From: Loxodes magnus
Lineage: Eukaryota > Ciliophora > Karyorelictea > Loxodida > Loxodidae
Direction: 5' to 3'
Assembly (NCBI GenBank): GCA_946699065.1
Contig: CAMPDV010000207.1
Coordinates: 248,001 to 312,000 of the forward strand
Length of the DNA: 64,000 bases
Shown here: piece by piece, positions 11,660-22,829 of the stretch
Layout: each line of letters opens with the position of its first letter
Position numbering within the stretch: the stretch's first letter is position 1
The notes under the pieces: generated by a model
Databases searched by the model: none
What the model was told of the DNA's origin: nothing
Seen by the model: only the letters and a program-made list of their open reading frames with translations
Program-made: the position numbers and the translations under genes

Positions 11660-11960
11660 TATTAGTAGCATCATAATTAAATATGGTACCGAAGGGAAAT
11701 GATTCAAGAGCAAAACTCCGAGTTATTATTTTCACTATTACACCCTTTGATTACTTCGCAAATTGTCATGTCTATTTAATTATTTAAGGAAGATAGAGTC
11801 TAATCTTTCGCAATGACTACATTTGTCTGCAGAATCGATGGTGAATTACATTACCTTAGGATTAGATGAAGATTTTTTTAATCCTCAAACATAGTTTCTC
11901 GTGAGGATATTTTAGTTTTTACTTACTAATTTCTGGAAGTCCAAAATACTTAGCTTTTAA
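11660..11960 (-). pseudogene. Cys-rich gene fragment, copy 2
   Basis: This is a reverse-oriented homologue of the fragment at 4960-5290. It shares the segments read as FGLPEI, EKLCLRI and CSHCERLD, and the flanking homology extends to the GGTACCATATTTAATT end. The reading frame changes between EKLCLRI and CSHCERLD, so this copy is frameshifted. The two copies form a widely spaced inverted pair about 6.4 kb apart. The Cys/His spacing suggests a zinc-binding domain of unknown type. Confidence 0.45.
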
Positions 11961-13276
11961 CCAAGCTTAATTTTCGTTATTTAAACTTAATATTACTCAC
12001 ATTTTACTAAGTTTTAATCAAACTTTTTATATCTTTTACTTCAAAGAAAACAGCATTAAATTCTAAATTTTTTAATCTTAAGAAGGAAAAATTTATAAAA
12101 TTATAACTTATAAAGTAAACTAGTTTTCTTATAAATATCTAAATAAAATACTCCTTTCTCTTATATTGATAAATTTAATTAACGAAAGAAAATAAAAAAG
12201 TGAAAAAATAAAATTTTAAATGCACTTAAGTTTTAATTCTCTGATTATTCTAGTAATGAAATTGAGATAAATAATAATAAATTTAAATTATATGTAATCT
12301 ATATTTAATAATTTAATGCTTAAAAATATTGCTTCTAGTATTTTCTTAAGCTTTATTATTACGAAATTATTTTAAGATATGATAAAAGATATTAAGTTAA
12401 ACTTAATTATTATTATTTGTTTTGGAGATGAATCTTCCGGACTATAAAAGGTGAATATTCATCTGACAAATTTAAATATGTAAGACATTTCTGTTAAAAA
12501 TAATTTTCATTTAACGGTTAATTTTTTTTATTTTAAGCAAGATTTAAAAATATTTAGTTTTTAACTTTTCCAACAACTATAAACATAAAATTAATTTATA
12601 AATAATAATCAATTTTTATTCTTTAATCGCTAAGATTTATGTTCTTTTATAGTCATAAAAAGAAAAAAAGAAGACATCTTAGTTAATATTTTTATAATTA
12701 TTAATGACAGAATAATTAAAATTATTTTTAAGTATTTATACCTTAATATAAATAAAACTTTTTATTAGATATATCATAAATTTTAATTATATAGCATATG
12801 AATTAACTTATTTTAAATATTTAATTTAATTTATAATTTCCAAACTTTTAATTTTTTTACCTTTTTAAATTTATTTTTTTTATTTTTTTCCCCTTTGATA
12901 ATAATAATAAATATACTAGAAGTATGAATGTTCTAGGAAATATTTATATTCCTTTTCTACAATCTCCAGAGATTTTTTTATTAAATTTTAAATTTTCTTT
13001 AATTTCTGCTTTCAGATCTTTTCTATTTGTCTTAGTGAATATATCCTTTATCAATATTCTCATTCTTTTACTATAAACTCCTAAGTAATTACATTATAAT
13101 ATCTATTTATTCATCTTTTCAGTATTTATTCTTTATTATTTACTATATTTAGTTTTTAATTCCAAAATTTTAGGAATCCGAATTAGTTAATTTTAACTTT
13201 AAGGATTAGGGTCATCTTTAATTAGAGGAAATGTTTCCTCAAATTAAAGACAATAAAATTATTTTATATTCAATAC
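11961..13276. other. AT-rich region, no supported gene
   Basis: Mostly A/T runs. A weak hairpin (GATGAAT...ATTCATC, 12427-12463) was noted. No protein-like frame or shared repeat was found. Confidence 0.4.
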
Positions 13277-15229
13277 TCAACTGTACATGTCTTCATCTGA
13301 ATCAATTTCAAACTAAGATAATTCTTCTTTCTCTTCAATAAGCTCATAGAATTGTTCTTCCATCTTCTTGTAATTTTTCTCCAGCTTCTCTAAACAAATT
13401 CTAAGGTCATTGTTGTCCTTTTAAAGTTATTTATTCTGTTACTATTAATTACCAAGATCCTGTTTGATTAGTGTCACACTTGAATCATCTAATGCCAGCT
13501 TCTTTCTGTAAATACCTCCAAAGTAGTTACAATATAACTTCCTTGATGTTCCAAAATCTTTTTGGTGCCGCTAAAGCACTCTTCTTCATTTCGGACATTA
13601 TCTCCAAAAATATCCAGTCTTTTAATAAAAATAACAACGTTTTATTAAGGACTTGAATTAAAATTTTTATTCTGTTTACATTTTTTCAATTTCCATCTTA
13701 TCTATTTGAGGTTAGTTTTTTTTATTTGTAATCGAATTCTTCTTTAATTTTATATTGATTTGGTGCTAGGTTTTTTTCTAGTAGTTCAAATTAGGAAGCT
13801 AAGGCTTCAATTTAAAACTAAACTTTATTACCAAGCCTTGATCTTTCTTTTTTCATCTTAAAAAGAAGCCGAAGATCCAATTTTACCGCCTTCAAGATCT
13901 ATATTCCAGTATTAATTTTCTCAATTAATGAATAAAGCTAAAAGATATCTTGCTTATGGGGTTTCTCAAGCTTTTTCAGTTTGCTAGGAAATTCAGTATT
14001 TCCCAATCCTTAACAGGAGTAAATTTATCTTTTTTGAATTCTTGGTTCTTGTTAGTTAACTGAGATTTAAGAATGATCTTTAAGGTTATAATTTAAGGCT
14101 TAGATTCCCGGTTTTTTTGCATTTATTTACTACAGAAATCTTTTGTAAAAATCCTTCAGTATATTACAAGAAAATCACCTTTTCTTTTATATTTTCGATA
14201 AATTTTCACTCTATTTGCATCAAATCAATTCTTTATATTAACAATCTTAGTAAGTTTTGCATTTCTGTTACTTCTTTAATTTTTTATAGATTATAGATTA
14301 ATATTAAGTTTGATATCTTTGAGGAATTTAATCTCTTCCCGCCAATCACCGGATTGCTCCGGGGTTAAATCAAAAAGTTTAAAAGTTTTTCCTCTCACAC
14401 CCACTTGATCTTGTTATGGCTAGTTCTATTTTGTGTTCCACGAAAGTTTCTTCTTATAAATGGTATCAATTTCCGTTATTCATAGTCTTTCTTTTATTCT
14501 CCTCTGCTGCAATTGTCTATCTTTTCTTTTTTGTGCTTATTGCTTTCTCTATTTTTCCCAGTATCGGTTCTTGAAGCTCAGGAATTCCTTACATTTTCTT
14601 CACAAATGTTGCTCTGAATTGCAATAATAGCATCGTTTACAATCTTGATTGGTTTGGTCTTCTTCAATTTCTTGTCGATTTCTTCAATCAGCATAGGGTC
14701 GCCTTTCTGCTCATTTAATTTCTCTTCTAGTCTCTCAAGTCTGTTGTCAAATTCAGTCTGTTTTTAATGCTAATTCTGGGATTAGCTAATTTAATCCTAC
14801 GATATGTTCCAGAAAGCATTCAGTTCTCGTTTTTAAGACATAAGTCTTGACTCTATTCCTTCAGCTAGGTCAAGCTTTTCCATTAATTTGTCATTGTCTT
14901 TCTTGAGTTTCCTAACCCCTTCCTGGAGGTTTAGCACTACTCTGATGAGCTATTCCATGCTCATCTGACCAGAAGGATTGAATTCCGCCACCTCCTGGTG
15001 GAGAGCAGACTTCATCTGCTTTCTCAGTTTCTCAGCTGAGATTGGAGTATCTATATGGGCTGTCTTCAATACTTGCTTCCGCTCTTCTTGTTAAATTCTA
15101 GGTTGTTAGTTCAATATAGGTTAGGGTTAAGATAGAGAAGATTATTAAGTCTTGGTTTCCTGCTTCCTCCCTTCCTTTTTTGGCTTGGGAAGAGGTGGTA
15201 TAGAAGCCTGATTTGAAATCTTCCACCAT
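13277..15229 (-). CDS. gag-like gene with coiled coil and CCHC zinc knuckles (gag-1)
   Basis: This is the best-preserved, GC-richest gag-like copy. After ATG 15229 the natural frame is Pro/Gln-rich (SIPPLPKPKKEG), then a coiled coil near 14780-15010 (NLQEGVRKLKKDNDKLMEKL) with conserved FWNIS, then GDPMLIEE. A -1 shift near 14660 leads into the zinc knuckle CYYCNSEQHLWRKC (C-x2-C-x4-H-x4-C, Trp written TGA). That frame stays open 451 more codons to TGA 13279-13277 if about eight TGAs are read as Trp. A second, decayed knuckle (CYFYQKTGYFWRQC) lies near 13610, followed by a coil ending SDEDMYS. Such proteins package retroelement RNA. It may be two adjacent gag units; it is frameshifted, so probably inactive. 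Confidence 0.65.
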
Positions 15230-15239
15230 TTTAATTATC

Positions 15240-15870
15240 CTTTAATTTTTTATATTTTTAAACTTATTATTTTGTTTTTAGCATTGTCTATAGACTACCT
15301 AATTTTATTTTTTTACATAGTTAAAAACATATTAAGCTACTCTTATGACATTATCTTGAATATATAAATCATTTTTTAAGACTTTGTACTAGTTTTTTTG
15401 ATTTCCTTTTTAATTTTCTCATTAATTCTTAAACTTCAATCTTTTATATATTGATCAAAATCTTCTATCTGTTTTAAAAATTCAAAGACATCTTAATATA
15501 TACTGACTTGATATATCTCCCCTGATTTTCAACATAGTTAGATTTACAATAAAAGGTTTATTTTCCATCTAAATTTTTCAATTTTCTTAGATTTCTAAGA
15601 AGCTATATGTTCCTGTTTCTTTCTTGGAGATTTTAAAATCTTATCATTAGTTTTTTACCTATTTATAATTTGTGCTTATTTCAGTGTTGAAAAATATATA
15701 AATATTTGAGTAATACTAAAACTATATAAAAATGTCAATCGATATTACTTTTTCCTAATTTATTCTAACTTAAATTAAAATGATTAAATAAATATAAAGC
15801 AAATATTTAATTTATTTAATGAAATAACCATTATAAACTTATTTTGTGATATAACTTCTATTTTAACTTA
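15240..15870. other. AT-rich spacer between gag-1 and kelch2-b
   Basis: No gene is supported. The stretch lies between the start of gag-1 and the 3' end of kelch2-b, both on the minus strand. Confidence 0.4.
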
Positions 15871-15874
15871 AATA

Positions 15875-16830
15875 TTTTTATTATTGTTTCTTCATTAAAC
15901 TGGTAATTATTTCCATTCCTTGTTTTTCAAATCATAGCTAAATAATTTACTTTATCTAAGAAATTGAAAGACAGTGCTTCTACTTAAAATTGGCTAGTTA
16001 GAATTAAGGTCTTATACTGGAAATTATTAATTTAAAGTTATGATCTTTATAAAATCAAACCATTACGTGTCAAGATTGAAGAATCCATTATTGTAGATAA
16101 AAAATAATTTAATTTGAGGAATGTAATCAGCTGAAGTTGTGGCTTTTGTTCTTAATTAAACTTCACTTTTTTCTCATGTATTTTAAGTTTTGTCTTATAT
16201 CTAAATTGCATTAAAGGCTTAAGAAGATTAATTTTGAAACCTTCCAAAAACTCGAAGTTTAGAAGTAGTTTAATCGCATCCAAATTATAAAAAAAGACTT
16301 TTCTATAGAATTTAAATGCTTGTAATTATTATTTCTCAATCTAAAAACTTCACACTTAGATAAGTCCATTCGCTGCTCATTTTTAGTTTTTTATCATGAA
16401 ATTATAAAAATAAGACTTGACTTATCAAAATTTGTTCTAAGAAATCTCCTTCCTTCTTGCATTTAAAATTCTAAGGTTTTACTATTTAAATTATGTATCA
16501 AAAAGTTTGCATTTCTTCTTCTTTATCGCCGCCTGAAATTAGTAGAGTTTCATTATAAATTTATTCAACACTTGAAGATAGACCATCAGTAGAAACATTT
16601 ATAGTTTCATTTTTGAATGTAGCATTACGAATTTAGTAAGTTAGTTTATTGCTTGAATTCATTTCTATAGTAGAAATAAGTGAGAAGCTTCTAGGATCTT
16701 TAAGATTAGAACAGAGTTCATATTTAGTCACTCCTATTCCAAATTTTACAAACATTTAGCTTCCATATGCTTTTCTTAAAAGTCTTCTTAGGAATAAAAT
16801 CTTAATAAGTTAGTTTTCTTACTAAGACAT
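15875..16830 (-). pseudogene. kelch2-b: degenerate kelch-like gene
   Basis: It starts at ATG 16830-16828 with the family N-terminus (MSQQENQLIKILFLRRLL) and stays in frame for about 110 codons through ISGGDKEEE. A one-base indel then falls near 16500, and at least one more lies near 16270-16290, just before the FGCDQ motif. Downstream, the kelch motif around the TGA-coded Trp is still readable (ACATGAGAAAAAAGTGAAG). The upstream motif at 16865-16905 is retained. Probably non-functional. Confidence 0.8.
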
Positions 16831-16864
16831 TTATTTTCATAATGCTATTTAAAATATTAAGTAT

Positions 16865-16905
16865 TTAAATAAAATACACGCATCTACACTTAGATTCAAT
16901 TATCA
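16865..16905 (-). promoter_or_regulatory. kelch2 upstream motif (copy b)
   Basis: On the minus strand this reads a GTGTAGATGCGTGTATTTTA-like sequence followed by TTTAAATACTTAA, 35-75 bases before the ATG at 16830. It matches the motif of kelch2-c, -e and -f. Confidence 0.5.
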
Positions 16906-17028
16906 ATTTAGTTTAAAATGAATACTATAAATTTTTAGTGATTGAAAGAAATGCATCTAATTATTAAAATTATGGTTCCACTCATTTAAGAGATAGAAGA
17001 TTAAAATTAAAAATATTATATATAAAAA

Positions 17029-17850
17029 ATGGCTTCTAAGAAATAATCGAATCAAAACTAACAGGACATCGACTAGTAAAACTCTCTAATCGAAACATAC
17101 TCCTTAGGAGCTGAAAATAAAAAATTTAAAAAATCTCTTCTAGAATTTTTTTTAACGATTAGACTCTCTAATTTTATTGTGCAACAGCTATAAAATGAAA
17201 ATCAATTACTAAAAATGGAAATCAGCACTAAAACATCCATTTCTTAAGTTATCTAATAACTGGAAAAAATGGAGTTAAAACTTAAAGATACTAACAAGCA
17301 AAATAATTCTAAATAACTTATTTCTCCTCATAATGATCCTATGGTAGTGGATTAGCGTTATTCCAAAACAATTCTAATCGGAAAAAAATTAAAAATGGAA
17401 AAAATGTTGAAAATGTCAAAATTTAGGACGTATCTTCAAAAAAAGTACATCAAAATGCTTCTTTTGTTAAAGAAATGGACATATGTTTAAAAACTACTGG
17501 CACTTTAGAGAAAACAGAAATAAGAAAGTAAAAAGTTATGAAATGACATGTCTAAGTTATACTGTTCCCCAGAAGGAATACTTTATAAGAAAAGGCATAC
17601 GGTGGAGGTTAATTACTGTTTGATATAGTAAACGCTCAAAAAAGAAGAATGAGGCAAATGTATGGACCTAATTGAGACTGAAACAAAATTCCTACTGTCA
17701 AAAAGGGATAAATTAGCATGATTCGATACGTAATAGAAGAATACGAGTCTAGTAATTCGAGAGAAGAATGGAGTGGCCCCATTTATATTTGAGAAAACTT
17801 ATAAACTGATTCCGTGACTAACCTAACAAAGGAAAAAGTTACGTAAATAG
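17029..17850 (+). pseudogene. gag-like gene with degenerate zinc knuckle (gag-2)
   Basis: ATG 17029 opens MASKKQSNQNQQDIDQ, matching the start region of gag-5 and gag-6 (ASKKQ). A coiled coil follows (VIQQLEKMELKLKDTNKQ), then SPHNDPMVVDQ, the conserved DPM motif. The zinc knuckle CFFCQRNGHMFKNY is in a different frame at about 17456-17500, and its last Cys is replaced by Tyr. The frameshift and lost Cys mark it as decayed. A kinase-like fragment begins directly downstream on the same strand. Confidence 0.65.
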
Positions 17851-17859
17851 ATTATTATT

Positions 17860-18480
17860 ATCTAAATTTAACAGCATTTATTATATATTACAAAGTAACT
17901 ATCTTGGTAATTATATTTCTAAATAAGTTTGTATGTAGCGTTAGGTTTAGATTGTATACATGAGAAAAATATATCCATAGAGATTTGAAGAATAACAATA
18001 TTTTATTAGAATCCAATTCGAGAACTAAGATTACTGATTTTGAGTTATCGATAATAAGAACTTTAATCCAAAACCATAGAATCAAAGAGATAATTTTTAA
18101 TATCCTTTGAATGGCTCTTGAATAATAAGCTAAAAATCAAAATAATGCAAATAATCATACTTATTTTCATTAAGTTTTTATTTTTGGAGATAGAAACTTG
18201 ATTAGTGTCATTTCAAGAAGTAGAGAAGTAGTTCAAAAAAGACGATGTATTAAGAATATAGAGAGGAAATCCTTGAGGATTGTGGCTTATCCTCAAAACT
18301 ATAAATAAATAATATATAATTATGTTTATAAATTCCAGTTAACAAATAATCTGTAAACTATATAAAGATTTTATAAAGCAGCCTATAGAAATAGTAAATT
18401 TAATAAAAGAAGGTTGCACCAACTATTGAAAGTACCAATCCCTAAATGGATAACTTAAATCTCAAAAAGAAGAAAAGAAA
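17860..18480 (+). pseudogene. protein-kinase domain fragment (copy 1)
   Basis: Segments in different frames read as kinase subdomains VIb to IX: GLDCIHEKNIS, then HRDLKNNNILLE, then KITDFELS (DFE instead of DFG), then ILWMALE in place of the MAPE motif. The catalytic Asp of HRD and Lys of DLK are present, but indels break the frame and the Gly and Pro of two motifs are changed. A second, slightly better copy lies at 60170-60830. No N-lobe (glycine loop, ATP-binding Lys) is visible. It is a decayed duplicate of a Ser/Thr or Tyr-like kinase gene. Confidence 0.65.
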
Positions 18481-18879
18481 CAGCAATTTAAGTTTAAACC
18501 AAGCAACAAATATAATACAAAATATAATAATAAAAAAATTAAAAAAAAATGAAGGAATGAATTAATTAATTTACGTGATTTCACCTTTATTTGGTTAATC
18601 AAAAATAGAAAGTTTAATGTTAAATAAAAGAGACTTCATATTGGTTTGGATCTTGTTTATCATACGTCCTAAGAATTTTTAACTCTTTTTTCTGAGAGTT
18701 TCTGATAGATCGATTCCTAGTTTTTAAATATTTAACCTTCTTAATTTTTAAAAAGTTTAAATTAAATATAAACTTCATAGAAATGGAATATATACTTTAT
18801 TTTAATACAAAATAGACAATTTATTAATTAAATATATTTTATTAATCTAATTTTTCATTTATTTAATAAAAAATATCAA

Positions 18880-19700
18880 AAAGAGAAAAATAAGTTAAAA
18901 AATAAAAGGAATACGAAAAGTATTTCTTGCTCCCAAAAAGTAGGAGTAAGTGGTATTCTGGAATATCTAAGACTTGAAAAAAACAGACAAGAAGGTTGTT
19001 CATACAATTGAAACTCCTACTTTTGAAGAAAAACCTAGAAAATAGGCAAATTATATTAAAGCAAGAATTATCGGAATTCACCACGATAGTGCAGATAAGC
19101 TGAGAATAGCTAGACAAAATGATGCGGAACCTCCAGGAGGAAATTAAAAGGCTGAAATAGAATTAAAAAACGCTAATGGAAAACCTAAGCATCTAAAAAA
19201 ACATATAATCAAGAATCGTGTTTCAGAAGAGAATTAAACGCCTTTAAAAGAATATCCAAAGATTAAATTAGTTAAACTTAAATCTAATAAAAGAAAGTAT
19301 CAGGAACTAGACTAGAATAAAGAATAGTGGAAAATAATAAAGATTTTAGCATAATTGAACAAATAGATTAAAGAAGTAATTCAATATTAGTAGAAAACAA
19401 GATGAAATTAGAGAATATTCAAGATTCTTTAGTATCTGAAAAAAATTCGCAAGGCAACAAAGATGAAATGCTACTTCTGTATAAGTGAAAAGCATTTCTA
19501 TCAAAAATGTTAGTTATTTATAAAAAATAAAGGGTTTACTGAGAAGAAAGAAATTGATTAGAAAAGAAGCAATTACATTAATATAGAAAGATGCTTTGCG
19601 CCAAATAGGGAATTATCTAAAAAAAGAACAAATAATCCAGAAATAAATTGTAAAAAAAGAAAGTTTTATATGGATAGTTGAGTGATCCTGATTATATTTA
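18880..19700 (+). pseudogene. gag-like gene with intact CCHC motif (gag-3)
   Basis: The coiled-coil part near 19110-19260 reads MRNLQEEIKRLKQNQKTLME, clearly homologous to gag-1. The zinc knuckle CYFCISEKHFYQKC (C-x2-C-x4-H-x4-C) lies at about 19469-19510 in the -1 frame relative to the coil, as in gag-1. A Lys/Asn-rich tail follows and ends at TGA near 19682. The N-terminal region is frame-broken. It belongs to the duplicated segment shared with gag-8 (62090-62850). Confidence 0.6.
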
Positions 19701-19704
19701 TTAT

Positions 19705-21170
19705 ATAACTAAAATAAACGCAAAATAAGCTTATTCATTTTCTGGGATTTTCAACCCAATCAGAGCAGCCGATTTTCAGTGAGAAGATAAAATAATAAGT
19801 TACCCATAAAGACAATTAAAAAAATTTAAAATTATTGACATTTTATTAATTTACTAATTGCAAATAATTAAAAAATTAAAAATGTTTAAAAATTTTAATT
19901 TAGTAAGAACTATTTTTATTTATCTAACAAATCTTTCAATAAAAATTAATTTATAAAGTTTTATTTAACTTTAAATATAAAACTTGTTGAAAAAATGCTT
20001 ACCTTAATTAATACTAAATTATAAATATTTTTAATCATTAATCTATATATTATAAAAAGCGAAAAAGCTTATTTCTATTATTATATGAATGAACAGAAGT
20101 AAATTGTTTACTGTAAGAAAATAGTTGCATTAAGATATATTATCATTTTTACATATTTATACAAAATTTTTATTTGTTTGATCTATTACAATAACACAAA
20201 AAAGAGGGATGAAAATTAGTATAAGTTTAGCAATAAAAATAACTTAAGGGTTATAACACGTAATTGATTAAATAAAGATAATTTAATTTTAGTTTAATGG
20301 GGTAAATTCCTTGTTTGGTGCATTTAAAAATATATTCAATATAGATAATTGATTCTTATAGAGAAAATGGACAAAAATTTAACAAATTTGATTAATAAAT
20401 TTAATAATTTATACATTTAAAATTTAAATAAAGATATAATTAATTTATATAAGATAATAAATATTTCATCAAACAGAATTAGAGTAATAAGCCAAGTTCG
20501 AAAAAATAAACTATGCATCTAAATTCTTTTAATAGAATAATATGCTAACATAATATAAAAAACTATTAATACAAAAATTGTGATTATAATCAATAATTTA
20601 AAATTTTTATTTAATTTAAAAGTTAATTTAGTTACAAAATAAAATATATAGAAAATAGATTTTATTAAAAAGCAATATTAATTCTAAATTACGTAAAAGA
20701 TTATTAAATAAATATGATAAAATACTTCCCTTCAAATTTTCAATTATTATTTTTCTTTTATTTTAAAAAATAAGAAAATTAATTAAAAGAATCATTTAAT
20801 TCACTTTTTCCTACTGAAAATTATATAAAATATATTATTTAAATTTTTAATGGTGAAATTAACAAATCAATCTATATTTTTTAATTAAAAAATTGCAAAG
20901 AAAAGAAAGTGTTAAATTAAAAAAAATTATATTATTTGTTATCTTTAAATTCATTTAAGGCTAGGATAAATACTTTTATTTTTAATTTCAATTTATTTTT
21001 AATTTTTTTATCATATTTCCTTTAATGTAAAATTTATAGACCTTAAGAGTGTTTTTTTAATTAAATGTAATTCTAATAAAAGAAATTAATACTTAACTAG
21101 AGATCAAATTTAAGCTGAAATAAATATTTAATAGTAAGAATTTTAAATTAGTTTTAAATTAAATTAAATT
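19705..21170. other. AT-rich 3' part of the duplicated segment
   Basis: Up to about 20800 this is non-coding sequence shared with 62900-63990. The remainder up to the kelch1-c stop is unique AT-rich spacer. No gene is supported. Confidence 0.5.
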
Positions 21171-21175
21171 TTTAA

Positions 21176-22126
21176 TCAAGTTTCTTTTAAAGTAAATGCT
21201 ATGGACCACACTCCTTTTTTTATTTCGTAAATAAAAAGATTACAAATATGATTAAACTGGTATACGAAACTTTATTATTAATAAGGATTTGCTACTAAGC
21301 AACTATCATTTCCTTCAAAAATTTTTCCATGTTAATAGCATTTTTCTTTTACTATATCAAAAATTTAAGTTTCTAAAAATTTATTCCAGTTATTATAAAC
21401 TAAAATAGATTGTTTACTTGGTAATTCAGAAGTCATAGTAGTAGCATTTGCTGGCAAGTATTCACTCAACTCTTCTCATTGATTGCTTTTTACTTGTAAT
21501 CTTCTTATTTTATTTTGATATTCTTACTAAGAATTAACTCCTCCAAAAGCATAGACATATGGCAGTTTTATATTGGCTCCAAATCCTCATAAATAATTAT
21601 CGCACTAGAACATATCTTGAATTTAAGTTGTACTTTATCGTTATTTAAGATTAAGCATTTCACAAGAATTCGTCCTTCACCCACTAAGAAAAAACATTAA
21701 ATTTTGGTTAAAAGCAATTCCATGTAATCCCCTTTAATATTTCATTTAACTTTCTTCACATTTATTTAAGTTGTAAAAACTTAATCTGTTTAATGAACAT
21801 CCACCTGAAATTATCAAATTATTTTCATTTAATTGTGATACTCGAGTATAATTTGAACTAAGAGATTATATTTCTTTTGAGGATTTATCTATTACTTTTT
21901 GCTTTATATCATACTCATATAAGATACAGGAATTATAAAGGAAAGTTTTATAAACTTTGATATAATCATAAGCAAAGTTTGGACAGATTTCGTACTTTAT
22001 GTTTCCTAATCCTATTTTTTAGAAACTATAATTTCCATTTTTTTAGTTTTATCTAAGAACTTTTCTAAGAAAAACGATCTTAACTATATTTAGTTGTTTA
22101 CTGGACTTGAAAATCTCTTGATCCAT
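21176..22126 (-). CDS. kelch1-c: intact kelch-like protein, 316 aa
   Basis: The frame is fully open from ATG 22126-22124 to TGA 21178-21176. The N-terminal block is QLNIVKIVFLRKVL and KYEICP. Kelch blades are marked by LIISGG (107), FFLSGW (147), YVYAFGG (190), ILVYNNW (241) and FIYEIKKGVW (298). Trp residues 150, 180 and 217 are encoded by TGA, and 247 and 307 by TGG. Residue 247 is TGA in kelch1-b and residue 307 is TGA in kelch1-e, which is direct evidence that TGA means Trp. It is predicted to be a soluble beta-propeller without signal or membrane segments. A diverged X gene lies about 200 bases upstream. Confidence 0.85.
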
Positions 22127-22330
22127 TTTTATTAATAAAAATTAAGTTTACACAAAACACCAAAAAAGCATTGTAATTTTTAATTATATTATTTTATATT
22201 TTATTACTTAAAGAAATTAAATACTTTATTAGCTTTTAATTTAAAGAATATTGTTTCATTATTTATTAATATTATATTTTTTAATCACTTTTATATATTA
22301 TTAATATTATAAATTTATTAATAAAAATAA

Positions 22331-22570
22331 TCATTTTATCCTTGGTTTCAAATTTATTTTATTTTTTAACAAATAAATGAAAGAATTTTTAATACCATTA
22401 AATGATCTAATAAACAAGAATTATTTAATTTGTAAAACGTCTTTTAAAATAAAAATATGTATCATATGATTTGTTTATTTTTATAACTGCTCTTATTTAA
22501 TAATTGATTTAATCAATATAAATCTATTTTTTAATTTTAATTTTAGTAAGTAATTTTTTACCCGAATTTC
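22331..22570 (-). pseudogene. X-c: remnant of X gene upstream of kelch1-c
   Basis: The segment reading QEQLQKQTNHMIHIF, ending at TGA 22333-22331, corresponds to the QQEQV block and C-terminus of X-b. The N-terminal half was not recognised in the A/T-rich sequence upstream. Position and strand match the other X-kelch1 pairs. Confidence 0.4.
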
Positions 22571-22829
22571 TGAATATGATAAATTAAATTTTTAATTTAG
22601 TTTTTTTCTGTAAAAAGACATTTATTTAAAAGGATTTAAATTTAAATTATATAATCGTAGAAATAAATTAAGCTATAAAATTCAAAAGATAATTACTAAA
22701 TTTTTGGTTAAATATTAAAAAAGAAATTATTTTTAAATTAAAATCTTTTTACTTTTTATAAGCAAAACTAATAAATTTTCAACTTGAAAATGTATTATAT
22801 TTTAATAATTATTTGAGTAATTTTAGTAT

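Larger units (their letters stand above)
17860..20800 (+). repeat. segmental duplication, left copy
   Basis: This segment aligns, with small indels, to 60150-63990 in the same orientation. Shared parts are the kinase fragment, a gag-like copy and more than 1 kb of AT-rich 3' sequence (for example the block at 19810-20050 against 62970-63230). The right copy has about 0.9 kb of extra sequence between the kinase and gag parts. Divergence by eye is substantial, so the duplication is not recent. Confidence 0.7.

Noticed and set aside
12427-12463. Hairpin GATGAAT...ATTCATC as a ribozyme or terminator
   Set aside because: Only seven paired bases, no conserved core, no adjacent gene end.
13277-13660. 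Short intron to explain the frame change near 13520
   Set aside because: A GT...AG stretch exists, but the continuous frame through the second knuckle makes an intron unnecessary.
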